From Arthrobacter sp. B0490 (GTDB taxonomy: Bacteria > Actinomycetota > Actinomycetes > Actinomycetales > Micrococcaceae): a stretch of DNA of 64,000 nt. The number at the start of each line of letters is the position of its first letter. Position 1 is the stretch's first letter. A program made the translations under genes and the position numbers. The stretch is from NCBI RefSeq assembly GCF_002929355.1, contig NZ_PJIR01000002.1:186001-250000 (forward strand), given 5' to 3'. Shown here piece after piece: positions 20,075-29,372 of this stretch. The notes under the pieces are model-generated. The model had not been told where the DNA came from. It saw only the letters and a list, made by a program, of their open reading frames with translations, and ran no database searches.

Positions 20075-21649
20075 ATGAGCATGCGTTCCCGAACATCCAT
20101 CCTGCTGTCGCTGTCCCTCGCCCTCACCGGAGTCGGCGCGTCCGCCGTCCCGGCCGCCGCGAAGGAACCACCTCCGCAGGCGCCCGTCGCCGCGGCCGCG
20201 GAACCGGATGGAACGACGCCGATCCCTGCCGTCGAGGGCCCGCTGGCCTCCTCGGCCGAGTCCTACCCCTTCGGTGCCGCCGACCACCAGGAGGTCCCGC
20301 AGGACCTCGGGGACCTCGGCTACACGGAGGAGGAGTACCTCGTCAGCGGTACCTCGAACGTCTACACCTGGCCCGCCCAGGGACCCGCCCAGGTCCGCAC
20401 CGCCGACGCCCCGTACACCACCCGTGTGCTCGTCCGGAAGCCGGCGAAGGGCCGGGAGTTCAGCGGCAACGTGGTGGTCGAGATGCTGAACCCGAGCAAC
20501 CTGTTCGACCTCAACATCGGCTGGGCCGTGGCCCAGGAGCAGATCGTGGCCAACGGCGACGCGTGGGTGGGGATCACCGCCAAGCCGATCGCCGTCGAGG
20601 CGCTCAAGACCTTCGACCCCGAGCGGTACGCATCGCTCTCCTTCGCGAACCCGCTCCCGTCCACCGACCCGGGCAACTGCGCCACGGTGGCGTCCGATTC
20701 GTCGCGGACCACGGAGAACGGCCTCATCTGGGACATCTACTCGCAGGTCGGGGCGTGGCTGCGGAGCGACGACGACGCGAACCCGCTGCGCTACGGCTCC
20801 CGGGACACCCGGGTGGAGCACGCCTACGGGTTCGGTTACTCCCAGACGGGCGGCTTCCTCGTCAACTACATCAACGGCGTGCATCCGCTCGTCGTCGAGT
20901 CCGACGGCGAGCCGATCTACGACGCGTACATCGTCGCCGTCGCCGGCGGTGCCTTCGCCGGTGCCTACCCCATGAACCAGTGCGAGCCGGCACCACCCGC
21001 CACCGATGCGCGCCGCCAGTTCGAGAACGTCGGCGTGCCGATCATGCGGATGATGTCGCAGTCGGACTACCTGCTCGGCATCGGCTCCCGCCGCGCGGAC
21101 AGTGATGCGCCCGGCGACCAGTACCGGCACTACGAGATGGCCGGGGCCGGGCACGCGACGCCCGACGAGCTGACGTTCTCGGCGTCGTCCGAGGACATCG
21201 TCGCGGCAGGGCGCGCCGTACCACCGGCGTCCTGCAACGAGGGGCCACGCAGCAGGTTCCCGAGCTCCATCTTCTTCAACGCGGCGCTCCGGAACCTGGA
21301 TCTGTGGGTGCGTGAGGGCGTCGCACCACCCCGCGCGGAGCCGATCCTCGTGCGCGACGGCGCACCCGTGCTGGACGAGTTCGGCAACGTGCAGGGAGGC
21401 CTGCGTTCTCCCTTCCTCGATGCGCCGACCAGCACCTGGTTCGGCACGGCGACCGGAGCGTCCTTCTGCTTCATCGCCGGGTACGAGCGGCCGCTGTCGC
21501 AGGAGGTCATCGACGGCCTGTACCGGAACCACGGGGCGTACGTGAGGGCGGTCAAGGACAGTGTGCGGACGCTGGAACGCCAGGAGTTCCTGACGGACTA
21601 CGACGCACGCGAACTGGCCAGGGACGCCGCGAGGAGCGATATCCCCTGA
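20075..21649 (+). CDS. Secreted alpha/beta-hydrolase domain protein
   Basis: 524-residue protein with a Sec signal peptide (MSMRSRTSILLSLSLALTGV, then a cleavable ASA-x-PAAA region). The rest is an alpha/beta-hydrolase-type domain of the large uncharacterised class found in actinobacteria. The likely nucleophile is Ser256 in YGFGYSQTGGFL (G-x-S-x-x-G) and the histidine is in GAGHAT. AAGGAG lies five bases before the ATG. The substrate is unknown; exported family members are presumed esterases. It is monocistronic, ends at a strong terminator, and runs divergently from the M3 gene. Confidence 0.82.
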   Translation: MSMRSRTSILLSLSLALTGVGASAVPAAAKEPPPQAPVAAAAEPDGTTPIPAVEGPLASSAESYPFGAADHQEVPQDLGDLGYTEEEYLVSGTSNVYTWPAQGPAQVRTADAPYTTRVLVRKPAKGREFSGNVVVEMLNPSNLFDLNIGWAVAQEQIVANGDAWVGITAKPIAVEALKTFDPERYASLSFANPLPSTDPGNCATVASDSSRTTENGLIWDIYSQVGAWLRSDDDANPLRYGSRDTRVEHAYGFGYSQTGGFLVNYINGVHPLVVESDGEPIYDAYIVAVAGGAFAGAYPMNQCEPAPPATDARRQFENVGVPIMRMMSQSDYLLGIGSRRADSDAPGDQYRHYEMAGAGHATPDELTFSASSEDIVAAGRAVPPASCNEGPRSRFPSSIFFNAALRNLDLWVREGVAPPRAEPILVRDGAPVLDEFGNVQGGLRSPFLDAPTSTWFGTATGASFCFIAGYERPLSQEVIDGLYRNHGAYVRAVKDSVRTLERQEFLTDYDARELARDAARSDIP

Positions 21650-21656
21650 CGCCGAC

Positions 21657-21684
21657 GAAGGCTCCCGCTCCGGCGGGAGCCTTC
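21657..21684 (+). terminator. Terminator after secreted hydrolase gene
   Basis: 12-bp perfect arms (gaaggctcccgc / complement) and a 4-nt loop, 8 nt after the stop, with a pyrimidine-rich tail. Confidence 0.8.
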
Positions 21685-21825
21685 CTCGTCCTCCCGTCTC
21701 CCGATGCACCCGTCCGTCCGGGCATTCGCCGCCCCGGGGCGCCTGCTCATGGGTGGACGGTCGGAATGCGATGCGCCGGCCTGCCGACCCTGCATCCCCC
21801 TCGGGGACGACGGCCGCTGCCGGAC

Positions 21826-22188
21826 TCAGCCCTCGGTGGGGGGCGAGTAGAGCTGGAGGTCGTTGCCCTCGCTGTCCTTGAAGGGCAGGATCCGCCCCCA
21901 GGGGTACTCGCTGACCTCGCCCTCGACCGATCCGCCGCCCCGGGACGAGATGCGCCCGAGTTCGTCCTCGATGGACCCGTCGGGCTCGAAGCTGATGACG
22001 GCGCCGCCGCCGCGACCGCCGTGGGTGTCCTCCCTGGCATTGAGGCCGATGGTCAGCCCGCCGGCGTCGACCGTCGACCAGTCCGCCTGTTCCATCGTGA
22101 CGGTCAGTCCCAGGGTGTCCCGGTAGAAGGCGAGGGCCCTGTCCATGTTCTCGACGGGTACCCAGACGGTTGCTACTCCCTTGGCCAT
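21826..22188 (-). CDS. VOC family protein (glyoxalase/bleomycin-resistance fold)
   Basis: 120-residue protein with the paired beta-alpha-beta-beta-beta modules of the VOC superfamily: VWVPVENMDRALAFYRDTLGL at the start and WGRILPFKDSEGNDLQLYSP at the end, with a metal-type Glu/Gln near each strand. The reaction is unknown. A good GGAAGGAG ribosome site precedes the ATG. Convergent with the hydrolase gene. Confidence 0.85.
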   Translation of the reverse strand: MAKGVATVWVPVENMDRALAFYRDTLGLTVTMEQADWSTVDAGGLTIGLNAREDTHGGRGGGAVISFEPDGSIEDELGRISSRGGGSVEGEVSEYPWGRILPFKDSEGNDLQLYSPPTEG

Positions 22189-22328
22189 GACGCTCCTTCC
22201 GCGGACCCGGTTCCGGATCCGATGGGTCGTGGGCCCCGGCCGGGGCCCTCGGATGGAACGCTACCGGCAGGGCTCCGCGGCGGGTCGGGGCGCCGTCGCC
22301 CCTTGACGGGACAGCCGTGGTCCTGTCC

Positions 22329-23099
22329 CTACCGGGGTCTCGCCCCGGCGTGCTGCCGCGCGAGGTCGGCGAGCGAGTCATCCACGCCGCCGGCGTCGAA
22401 CGTGCCGAACTTCCGCTCGGCCGCGGTGCGCAGCAGGAAGTCGGCGATCGCGGGATTCTTCGGGAGCAGCGAGCCGTGGAGGTAGCTCGCCACGATGTTC
22501 CTGTAGCGGGCGCCCTCGTGCTTCTCCTGCGCGTTGTTGCCTGCTCCCTTGACGACGGTCGCCAGGGGCTTGAGTCCGTCCCCGAGGAAGGTCTGGCCGC
22601 TGTGGTTCTCGTAGCCGTGGATCTCGCCGAACTCCTCGCTGGTGGCGACCACGTTGCCGATCAGCCGCTCCGTCCCGCCGCGCGTCTCGAGGTCCAGCAC
22701 GCCGATCCCCGGGATCACGGTCCCGTCGTGGGTGCGGAAGACGTTGCCGAACAACTGGTAGAGGCCGCAGATCAGGAGCATCGGCGTGCCGTCCTCGGCA
22801 AGGCCGCGGAGCGTCGGCGCGATGGCCTGCAGATCGTCCTGGATGACGACCTGCCCGCTGTCCTGACCGCCGCCGCCGATGATGATGTCGACGTCGTCCG
22901 GGAACCCGTCGCCGGCGTTGTGCTCCAGGATCTCGACGCCGTAGCCGCGCCACGCGAGGCGCCGCTTGAGGACGAGCACGTTGCCGTAGTCGCCGTAGAT
23001 GTTCATCTCGCGCGGGTACAGCTGCAGGATCCGCAGGGTGCCCTTGGACGGGTCGGCGGGTGCCTCGCTCAGGGCGCCGGCGGATGGGGCGTCACTCAT
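22329..23099 (-). CDS. gatD: Lipid II isoglutaminyl synthase, glutaminase subunit GatD
   Basis: CobB/CobQ-type class I glutamine amidotransferase of 256 residues that feeds ammonia to MurT for amidation of D-Glu in lipid II. The nucleophile is Cys111 in PMLLICGLYQLFG and the base is His208 in ASYLHGSLLPKNP. The IYGDYGN and GGGGQDSGQ blocks are typical. The ATG shares one base with the murT stop (TGATG). The first 20 residues are a nonconserved tail. Confidence 0.93.
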   Translation of the reverse strand: MSDAPSAGALSEAPADPSKGTLRILQLYPREMNIYGDYGNVLVLKRRLAWRGYGVEILEHNAGDGFPDDVDIIIGGGGQDSGQVVIQDDLQAIAPTLRGLAEDGTPMLLICGLYQLFGNVFRTHDGTVIPGIGVLDLETRGGTERLIGNVVATSEEFGEIHGYENHSGQTFLGDGLKPLATVVKGAGNNAQEKHEGARYRNIVASYLHGSLLPKNPAIADFLLRTAAERKFGTFDAGGVDDSLADLARQHAGARPR

Positions 23100-24370
23100 C
23101 AGGAGACAACCTCGACCTTCGTGATCTTGGAGAGCTCGCGGCGTACCGCGAGCATGGCCGTGTACGTGCAGAAGATGCGCTTGGGCCTGCCCTCGGAGCC
23201 GAGGACGAACTGCTTCAGGGCGTCGGTGATGTCGGGCTCGACGGCGGTCACCCGGACGTCGTCGTACTTGAGCCGCAGCGCCATGTCGTAGGCGCGGACG
23301 CCGCTCACCATGTCCACGCCGCCGAGGCCGAGCGAGTCGAAGTCGACGTCCCAGAGCCAGGACATGTCGCGCCCGTCGGCATAGTTGTCGTTGATCGCGA
23401 TCATCGTCGCGCAGCCTGCGGGATCGAAGGACTTCAGGCCGAGCCGGAAGCCGCTGGGATTCTTGACGAGCACCAGTTCGAGGGCCTGACCGTCGACGAC
23501 GAGGCTCTCACCGCGTCCGAAGGCGGGCTCCACGGCGGCCAGGGAGGAGAAGAGCCTGCCGGTGTCGGCGGTCCCGCCGAGGACGGCACGGGCCGCAGCG
23601 AGGGCCGCCGCGGCGTTGAAGATGTTGTAGACGCCGCGCAGGCGCAGGTCGGTGTGCGTCGTGGTGCCCTCCACCTCGAAGGATGCCGCATTGCCGTCGA
23701 CCGAGCGGAGGACGACGTCGGCCGGCAGCGCGGACGCGGGTGCGACGCCCTCGGCGCCGCGCAGCTCGTCGTCGTTCGGGAAGGTGCTCCGCAGCGATGC
23801 GTCGAGGCCGAAGTAGGAGACCTGCGCCGTCGTGACGGAGGTGGCGAGGCCCGCGACGCGGGGGTCCTCGCGGTTGAGCACGACCGTCCCCGTCGTCGCG
23901 AGGGCGATGCGCTCGAGCAGGCGCGTGGTCGCATCGATCTCGCCGAAGCGGTCGAGCTGGTCGCGCAGGACGTTCAGGAGGAGCGAGTACCTGGGTGGCA
24001 CGAGCTTCACGAAGTGCACGGCGTGTGCCTCGTCCAGTTCGAGGACCGCGACGTCGGCGTCGAGGCGCCCCCGCCAGTCGACGTCACCGAGGAGTGCTGC
24101 CGCGACCCCGCGGGTGAAGTTGCTGCCCGTGCGGTTGGTGAAAACCTTCAGGCCCTGGCCCTCGAGCAGCTCCACCACCATCTTCGTGGTGGTCGTCTTG
24201 CCGTTCGTCCCGCTGACGACGACGACGCCGTGCGGGAGGGTGGACAGCGCGCGGCCCATGAAGCGGGGGTCGAGGCGCTCGACCACGAGGCCCGGGAGCG
24301 CGGAGCCGCCGCCGCGCAGGCGGAAGGCGATGCGCACGGCCTTGCCCACCAGGACTGGAAGGGGATTCAT
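23099..24370 (-). CDS. murT: Lipid II isoglutaminyl synthase, ligase subunit MurT
   Basis: Mur-ligase-fold ATPase of 423 residues that, with GatD, converts the D-Glu of lipid II to D-isoglutamine. The P-loop [15 protein letters not shown] is at about 50-64, the central block is [15 protein letters not shown], and the DUF1727 C-domain contains [20 protein letters not shown]. Only two cysteines occur in the whole chain, so the Cys4 zinc ribbon of the staphylococcal and pneumococcal enzymes is absent. Transcribed divergently from pdxT; GATAAT lies eight bases before the ATG. Confidence 0.93.
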   Translation of the reverse strand: MNPLPVLVGKAVRIAFRLRGGGSALPGLVVERLDPRFMGRALSTLPHGVVVVSGTNGKTTTTKMVVELLEGQGLKVFTNRTGSNFTRGVAAALLGDVDWRGRLDADVAVLELDEAHAVHFVKLVPPRYSLLLNVLRDQLDRFGEIDATTRLLERIALATTGTVVLNREDPRVAGLATSVTTAQVSYFGLDASLRSTFPNDDELRGAEGVAPASALPADVVLRSVDGNAASFEVEGTTTHTDLRLRGVYNIFNAAAALAAARAVLGGTADTGRLFSSLAAVEPAFGRGESLVVDGQALELVLVKNPSGFRLGLKSFDPAGCATMIAINDNYADGRDMSWLWDVDFDSLGLGGVDMVSGVRAYDMALRLKYDDVRVTAVEPDITDALKQFVLGSEGRPKRIFCTYTAMLAVRRELSKITKVEVVS

Positions 24371-24378
24371 GCCTACAA

Positions 24379-24384
24379 ATTATC
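24379..24384 (-). promoter_or_regulatory. murT -10 box, leaderless type
   Basis: GATAAT on the minus strand ends 8 nt before the murT ATG (24370), and no ribosome site intervenes. Confidence 0.5.
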
Positions 24385-24470
24385 GCAGGCTCACCCGCCA
24401 TCCCGGGACGCGGAGGCGAGGCGCTGCTCACGCCGGTCCGCCCGGCAGGGGCGGCGGGGCGGCGACGGCC

Positions 24471-24483
24471 TAGAATCGGGGGT
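24471..24483 (+). promoter_or_regulatory. pdxT -10 box, leaderless type
   Basis: TAGAAT at 24471-24476 ends 7 nt before the pdxT ATG at 24484. This supports the far-upstream ATG as the real start. Confidence 0.5.
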
Positions 24484-25353
24484 ATGACTTCCCCGTCCTC
24501 CCCGGAGTCCTTCCCCCTGTCCGGCGCCCTGTCCGGCGCCCTGTCCGGCACGGCGTCCCGGACATCGTCCGGGGCCGTCCCGCAGGCGGCCGGATCCGCC
24601 GACGCCGCGCGACGGACCGGCCGGGACGTCGTCGTCGGGGTGCTCGCGGTGCAGGGCGACGTGCGCGAGCACATCGCGACGATCGAGTCCCTCGGGGGCC
24701 GTGCCGTGCCCGTCCGGCGCGCGTCGGAACTCGCCGCGGTCGACGGCCTGATCCTCCCCGGCGGGGAGTCGACCACGATCGACAAACTGACGCGCACCTT
24801 CGGCCTGGCCGGACCGCTGCGCGAGCTGATCGCGGGCGGCCTGCCGGTCTACGGATCGTGCGCGGGGATGATCCTGCTGTCCGACGTCATCGCCGACCCG
24901 GCGACCGACCGGAACGGCGACCCCCAGCAGACGTTCGGCGGCCTCGACATGGTGGTGCGGCGCAACGCCTTCGGCCGCCAGCGCGACTCCTTCGAGACCG
25001 ACCTCGCGTTCGCGGGTCTCGCGGCGACCGGTCCCGTCGCCGGGGACGCGCCCATGCGGGCCGTCTTCATCCGCGCACCGTGGGTGGAGAAGGTGGGCGC
25101 CGACGTCGAGGTCCTGGCCCAGGTGCCCGCCGCCGAGACGCCCCAGGCGGGCCCGTCCGACCGCACTCCGGCAGGCGGCCCGGGCGGGACTCCGGCAGGC
25201 GCCATGGTCGGCCCGGGGAGCGACTTGGAGCCGGTCGCTAGAATTGTCGCAGTGCGTTCGAGGAACCTGCTGGCCACGAGTTTCCACCCGGAGGTCACGG
25301 GTGAGCGGCGGGTCCACGAACTCTTTATCCGGATGATCAGAGGAGAAGCGTAA
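24484..25353 (+). CDS. pdxT: Pyridoxal 5'-phosphate synthase glutaminase subunit PdxT
   Basis: Class I glutaminase that supplies ammonia to PdxS. The triad is Cys126 (YGSCAGMIL), His268 and Glu270 (TSFHPE), with the oxyanion loop LPGGEST. At 289 residues it is about 90 longer than usual. An N-terminal tail of some 48 residues is rich in Ser/Gly/Ala and includes a duplicated SGAL unit. A Gly/Pro-rich insert (about 215-248) interrupts the region before the last strands. The ATG at 24484 fits a leaderless promoter; an internal start would remove the first beta strand. yebC follows after 2 nt. Confidence 0.93.
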   Translation: MTSPSSPESFPLSGALSGALSGTASRTSSGAVPQAAGSADAARRTGRDVVVGVLAVQGDVREHIATIESLGGRAVPVRRASELAAVDGLILPGGESTTIDKLTRTFGLAGPLRELIAGGLPVYGSCAGMILLSDVIADPATDRNGDPQQTFGGLDMVVRRNAFGRQRDSFETDLAFAGLAATGPVAGDAPMRAVFIRAPWVEKVGADVEVLAQVPAAETPQAGPSDRTPAGGPGGTPAGAMVGPGSDLEPVARIVAVRSRNLLATSFHPEVTGERRVHELFIRMIRGEA

Positions 25354-25355
25354 GC

Positions 25356-26114
25356 ATGTCGGGCCACTCCAAATGGGCAACAACCAAGCACAAGAAGGCC
25401 GCGATCGACGCCAAGCGCGCGAAGTCCTTCGCGAAGCTGATCAAGAACATCGAGGTCGCGGCGCGGGCCGGCGGTGCCGACGTCGCGGGTAACCCCGGCC
25501 TCGAACTGGCCGTCTCCAAGGCCAAGAAGACGTCTGTGCCCATCGACAACATCAACCGTGCGGTGAAGCGCGGGGCCGGCCTGCTCGGCGAGGCCGTGGA
25601 CTACCAGACGATCATGTACGAGGCCCGCGGCCCCCAGGGGTCCGCCCTGCTGATCGAGTGCCTCACGGACAACAAGAACCGCGCGGCCTCCGAGGTGCGC
25701 CTCGGCATCTCCCGCAACGGCGGCACCATCGCCGACCCGGGCTCCGTGGCCTACCTGTTCGCACGCAAGGGCGTCGTGACACTGCCGAAGAACGGCCTCA
25801 CCGAGGACGAACTGCTCATGTCCGTCCTCGACGCCGGGGCGGACGAGGTCAAGGAATCGGCCGACACGTTCGAGATCGTCTCCGAGCCCCAGGATCTGCG
25901 GGCCGTCGTCGCGGCGCTCGACGGGAGCAGCATCGAGTACGAGACCGACGACGTCGAGTTCGTGCCGTCCATGCAGGTCGACCTCGACGCCGACGGCGCA
26001 CGCAAGTTCCTCAGGCTCGTCGACGCCCTCGAGGAGCTCGACGACGTGCAGAACGTCTACTCGAACGCACACCTGCCGGACGAGGTCCTGGCGGAGCTCG
26101 AGAACGACGACTGA
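25356..26114 (+). CDS. yebC: YebC/PmpR family protein
   Basis: 252-residue YebC-family protein. The opening [21 protein letters not shown] and the block [22 protein letters not shown] are diagnostic. Family members were long described as DNA-binding regulators and have more recently been linked to translation through difficult proline-rich stretches. It starts 2 nt after pdxT and precedes ruvC by 45 nt, the usual actinobacterial order. Confidence 0.95.
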   Translation: MSGHSKWATTKHKKAAIDAKRAKSFAKLIKNIEVAARAGGADVAGNPGLELAVSKAKKTSVPIDNINRAVKRGAGLLGEAVDYQTIMYEARGPQGSALLIECLTDNKNRAASEVRLGISRNGGTIADPGSVAYLFARKGVVTLPKNGLTEDELLMSVLDAGADEVKESADTFEIVSEPQDLRAVVAALDGSSIEYETDDVEFVPSMQVDLDADGARKFLRLVDALEELDDVQNVYSNAHLPDEVLAELENDD

Positions 26115-26159
26115 CATCGGAGCCCTCCCCGCGTCCGGCCCCCGGGGACGGATGACGCC

Positions 26160-26729
26160 ATGACCTACCGCGTCATGGGCGTCGATCCCGGCCTCACGCG
26201 GTGCGGCCTCGCCGTCGTCGACATCGAACCGAACAGGCGGTCCACGCTCGTCGCGGTGGGTGTCGTCGGCACCGAGGCCGGCAGGAGCCTCGACGAGCGG
26301 CTCCTCGTCATCTCGGAGGCCGTCGACTCGTGGCTCGACCTGCACCAGCCGCAGGTCCTCGCGGTGGAACGCGTCTTCAGCCAGCTCAACGTCAGCACCG
26401 TGATGGGGACGGCGCAGGCGTCCGGCGTCGTGATCGTGTCCGCCGCGCGGCGTGGCATCCCCGTGGCGCTCCACACCCCCACCGAGGTCAAGGCGGCGGT
26501 CACCGGCAACGGGCAGGCGGACAAGGCCGCGGTCACGAAGATGGTGACGAAGATCCTCCGGCTCGAGACGGCGCCCAGGCCCGCCGACGCCGCCGACGCC
26601 CTGGCACTCGCGATAACCCATGCCTGGCGCAGGGGAGTGGGGCAGCAGGGCGCCGCGGCATCGGGCGGCACGGTCACGCCCGCGCAGCGCATCTGGGCCG
26701 AGGCGGAGGCGCGGGCACGACGACGCTAG
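26160..26729 (+). CDS. ruvC: Crossover junction endodeoxyribonuclease RuvC
   Basis: Holliday-junction resolvase of 189 residues. The RNase H-like active site acids are in [12 protein letters not shown] (Asp9), [20 protein letters not shown] (Glu), and [12 protein letters not shown] near the C-terminus (two Asp). It cleaves junctions moved by RuvAB. A 25-residue tail follows the conserved fold. There is a weak ribosome site before the ATG. Confidence 0.95.
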   Translation: MTYRVMGVDPGLTRCGLAVVDIEPNRRSTLVAVGVVGTEAGRSLDERLLVISEAVDSWLDLHQPQVLAVERVFSQLNVSTVMGTAQASGVVIVSAARRGIPVALHTPTEVKAAVTGNGQADKAAVTKMVTKILRLETAPRPADAADALALAITHAWRRGVGQQGAAASGGTVTPAQRIWAEAEARARRR

Positions 26730-26819
26730 CGTCGGCCCCGCGACCGCGCCGCCCCGTCGCCACGCAGTTCCCGGTGTGGCGACTCGATCGGACGGCGAGA
26801 CCCCGGTACCGTTGGACAT

Positions 26820-26835
26820 TAGAACGTATGTTCGA
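26820..26835 (+). promoter_or_regulatory. LexA (SOS) box upstream of ruvA
   Basis: tagaacgtatgttcga contains GAAC-N4-GTTC, the core of the actinobacterial SOS box (TCGAAC-N4-GTTCGA), 48 nt before the ruvA ATG. A TTGGAC box lies just upstream at 26812-26817. LexA binding here would make ruvAB damage-inducible separately from ruvC. Confidence 0.75.
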
Positions 26836-26882
26836 CGTCGGGTGACCCGCCCGGCCGACCCGCATCTGCCCTGGAGCTCTAC

Positions 26883-27512
26883 ATGATCAGTTCCCTGCGA
26901 GGAACAGTGACCCACGTGGGCCTGCACTCCGCCGTCCTCGACGTCAACGGCTTCGGCATGCAGGTCCAGGCGACCCCCCAGACCCTCGCGGGACTGCGCG
27001 TGGGGGAGCAGGCCTCCGTCGCCACCGCCATGATCGTGCGCGAGGACTCCATGACGCTCTTCGGCTTCGAGGACGCCGACCAGCGCGAGGTCTTCGAGAC
27101 GCTCCTCGCCGTCAGCGGCGTCGGACCCCGGCTCGCCCTCGCCGTCCTCGCCGTCCACACGCCCGAGGCGATCCGCGTCGCCGCGTCGTCGGGCGACGAC
27201 AAGGCCTTCAGCAAGGTCCCCGGCATCGGACCGAAGGGGGCCCGGCGCATCGTGCTCGAACTCGCCGGGAAGCTGGTGCCGCTCGAGGCGAAACCCGGTG
27301 TGCCCGCGCGCACCTGGCAGGGGCAGGTCCTCACCGCCATGATGGGCCTCGGCTGGTCCGAGAAGGACGCCGGGGCGGCGATCGACGCCGCCGTCGCCGA
27401 CGCGCCGGAGGTCGCAGCGACGGGCGACGTCGGCCAGATCCTGAAGCTCACCCTGCGCCGGCTCGGCCAGGACGGGGCGCGGAGCTCGGCCCGGGCGAAG
27501 GTGGGATCGTGA
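26883..27512 (+). CDS. ruvA: Holliday junction branch migration protein RuvA
   Basis: 209-residue junction-binding protein. The OB-fold domain starts [20 protein letters not shown]. The two helix-hairpin-helix motifs are [13 protein letters not shown] and [16 protein letters not shown], and the C-terminal domain III (about 145-200) contacts RuvB. It is preceded by a LexA box. The stop overlaps the ruvB GTG (GTGA), so the two are co-translated. Confidence 0.96.
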   Translation: MISSLRGTVTHVGLHSAVLDVNGFGMQVQATPQTLAGLRVGEQASVATAMIVREDSMTLFGFEDADQREVFETLLAVSGVGPRLALAVLAVHTPEAIRVAASSGDDKAFSKVPGIGPKGARRIVLELAGKLVPLEAKPGVPARTWQGQVLTAMMGLGWSEKDAGAAIDAAVADAPEVAATGDVGQILKLTLRRLGQDGARSSARAKVGS

Positions 27513-28624
27513 CCGACCAGCAGCCCGAGGAGGCGACGGTCGTCGCCCCCGCCGCCGATCCGGAGGATCGCGCCATCGAGGCGGCGCTCCGTCCCAAGAA
27601 CCTCGACGACTTCGTCGGGCAGCAGCGCGTCCGGCGGCAGCTCTCCCTCGTCCTCGAGGCGTCGCGCATGCGCGGGCGCACCGCCGACCACGTGCTGCTC
27701 TCCGGGCCTCCGGGTCTCGGCAAGACGACCCTCGCCATGATCATCGCCTCGGAGATGAACGCGCCGCTCCGCATCTCCTCGGGGCCGGCGATCCAGCACG
27801 CGGGGGACCTCGCGGCGATCCTCTCCTCCCTCACCGACGGGGAGGTGCTCTTCCTCGACGAGATCCACCGCATGTCCCGGCCTGCCGAGGAGATGCTCTA
27901 CATGGCCATGGAGGACTTCCGGGTCGACATCATCGTCGGCAAGGGTCCGGGTGCCACGGCGATCCCCCTCGAACTGCCGCCCTTCACCCTCGTGGGAGCC
28001 ACCACCCGTGCCGGGCTGCTGCCGGGGCCGCTCCGGGACCGCTTCGGCTTCACCGGCCACCTCGAGTTCTACTCCACCGGGGAACTCGAACTGGTGCTCC
28101 GGCGCTCTGCCATGCTCATGGACATGAAGGTGAGCTCCGCTGCCTTCGCCGAGATCGCCGGCCGATCGCGCGGCACGCCGCGTATCGCCAACCGCCTGCT
28201 CCGCCGTGTGCGGGACTGGGCGCTCGTGCACGGCGTGGACCTCATCGACGCGCGCTCGGCGAGCGCTGCCCTCGACATGTACGAGGTGGATGCCCGTGGT
28301 CTCGACCGCCTGGACCGCGCCGTCCTGATGGCCCTCATCACCAAGTTCAACGGAGGGCCCGTGGGCCTGTCGACCCTGGCGATCGCGGTGGGCGAGGAGC
28401 CCGAGACGGTGGAGACCGTCGCGGAGCCCTACCTCGTCCGCGAGGGGCTGCTGGGCCGGACGCCGCGTGGCAGGATCGCGACGGCGGCCGCCTGGAAGCA
28501 CCTCGGCCTCGAAATGCCGCAGAACGTCGCGGCCGCGATGCCCGAGGACCTGTTCTCCGTGGCGCCGGAATCGCTGCTGGACACCGAATCCGCGCTTGAC
28601 AGTTGGGCGCAGCCGGAGTCCTGA
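27509..28624 (+). CDS. ruvB: Holliday junction branch migration ATPase RuvB
   Basis: AAA+ motor of 371 residues. Walker A is [10 protein letters not shown] (65-74), Walker B is VLFLDEIHR near 114-122, sensor 1 lies around [21 protein letters not shown], and the C-terminal winged helix ends ARRAAWKHL-like sequence ([14 protein letters not shown]). The first 20 and last 25 residues are variable tails. GTG start with a 4-nt overlap with ruvA. Confidence 0.97.
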   Translation: MTDQQPEEATVVAPAADPEDRAIEAALRPKNLDDFVGQQRVRRQLSLVLEASRMRGRTADHVLLSGPPGLGKTTLAMIIASEMNAPLRISSGPAIQHAGDLAAILSSLTDGEVLFLDEIHRMSRPAEEMLYMAMEDFRVDIIVGKGPGATAIPLELPPFTLVGATTRAGLLPGPLRDRFGFTGHLEFYSTGELELVLRRSAMLMDMKVSSAAFAEIAGRSRGTPRIANRLLRRVRDWALVHGVDLIDARSASAALDMYEVDARGLDRLDRAVLMALITKFNGGPVGLSTLAIAVGEEPETVETVAEPYLVREGLLGRTPRGRIATAAAWKHLGLEMPQNVAAAMPEDLFSVAPESLLDTESALDSWAQPES

Positions 28625-28722
28625 CGCGCCGTGCGCCCGGAATTCCCCTTTACACTGGTGTTCTCTCATGTGTGCCGGGGCACAATGCTGCCGCCACACC
28701 CAGTCCCAGGAACGGAATCCCA

Positions 28723-29286
28723 GTGCTTGCACACGTAGTCGCCCAGAACGCCTCAGGAGATGCTCCAGCCTTCGACATCTTCTCCCTGCTGTTGCCGCTG
28801 GCGCTGGCGTTCCTGATCTTCACCATGTTCCGGCGGCAGCGGAAGACGCAGCAGCAGGTGAAGGAGATGCGGACGCAGATGGAGCCCGGCACGGAGGTCA
28901 TGACCCAGTTCGGGCTCTACGGCACGATCGTCTCGATCGACCAGGAGAACAACAAGGCCGTCCTCGAACTGTCGCCCGGCAACCTCGCGACCGTCCACAC
29001 GCAGGCCCTGTCGAAGGTGGTGCAGCAGGAACCCGCCGTCGTTGATGCCACCGACTCCACGGATTCGATCGCGTCCACCGACGCCGCCGTCGACGGCACC
29101 ACGGTGCCCGACGACGCGTCGTCGCTCAGCGGGGACCTTCCGGACCGCACGCCGACCGCCGGGTCCACCGCCGCGGGAACCGCAGGCGCGGCGTCCGGCG
29201 TCGAGAGCCCCGAGGAGACCCGGGAACGCCTGAACCGCGAAGCCGCCCGGGAGAACCGCGACCCCAGGGCGAACCCCGACCACTAG
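28723..29286 (+). CDS. yajC: Preprotein translocase subunit YajC
   Basis: Accessory membrane protein of the SecDF-YajC complex, 187 residues. After a short N-terminus there is one TM helix (FDIFSLLLPLALAFLIFTMF). The YajC domain follows with RRQRKTQQQVKEMRTQMEPG and VMTQFGLYGTIVSIDQENN. Residues 105-187 form an acidic, Ser/Thr/Asp-rich tail. The GTG at 28723 is inferred from family length; the frame is open upstream. A TACACT box near 28652 may be its promoter. secD and secF follow. Confidence 0.9.
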   Translation: MLAHVVAQNASGDAPAFDIFSLLLPLALAFLIFTMFRRQRKTQQQVKEMRTQMEPGTEVMTQFGLYGTIVSIDQENNKAVLELSPGNLATVHTQALSKVVQQEPAVVDATDSTDSIASTDAAVDGTTVPDDASSLSGDLPDRTPTAGSTAAGTAGAASGVESPEETRERLNREAARENRDPRANPDH

Positions 29287-29372
29287 CATTCCCCAGGGCG
29301 CCGGTACTCAGCCGGGCGCCCGTCAGCATCAACCCGGCGCCCGAGACGCGCCACTGAATAAGGACATCCACC

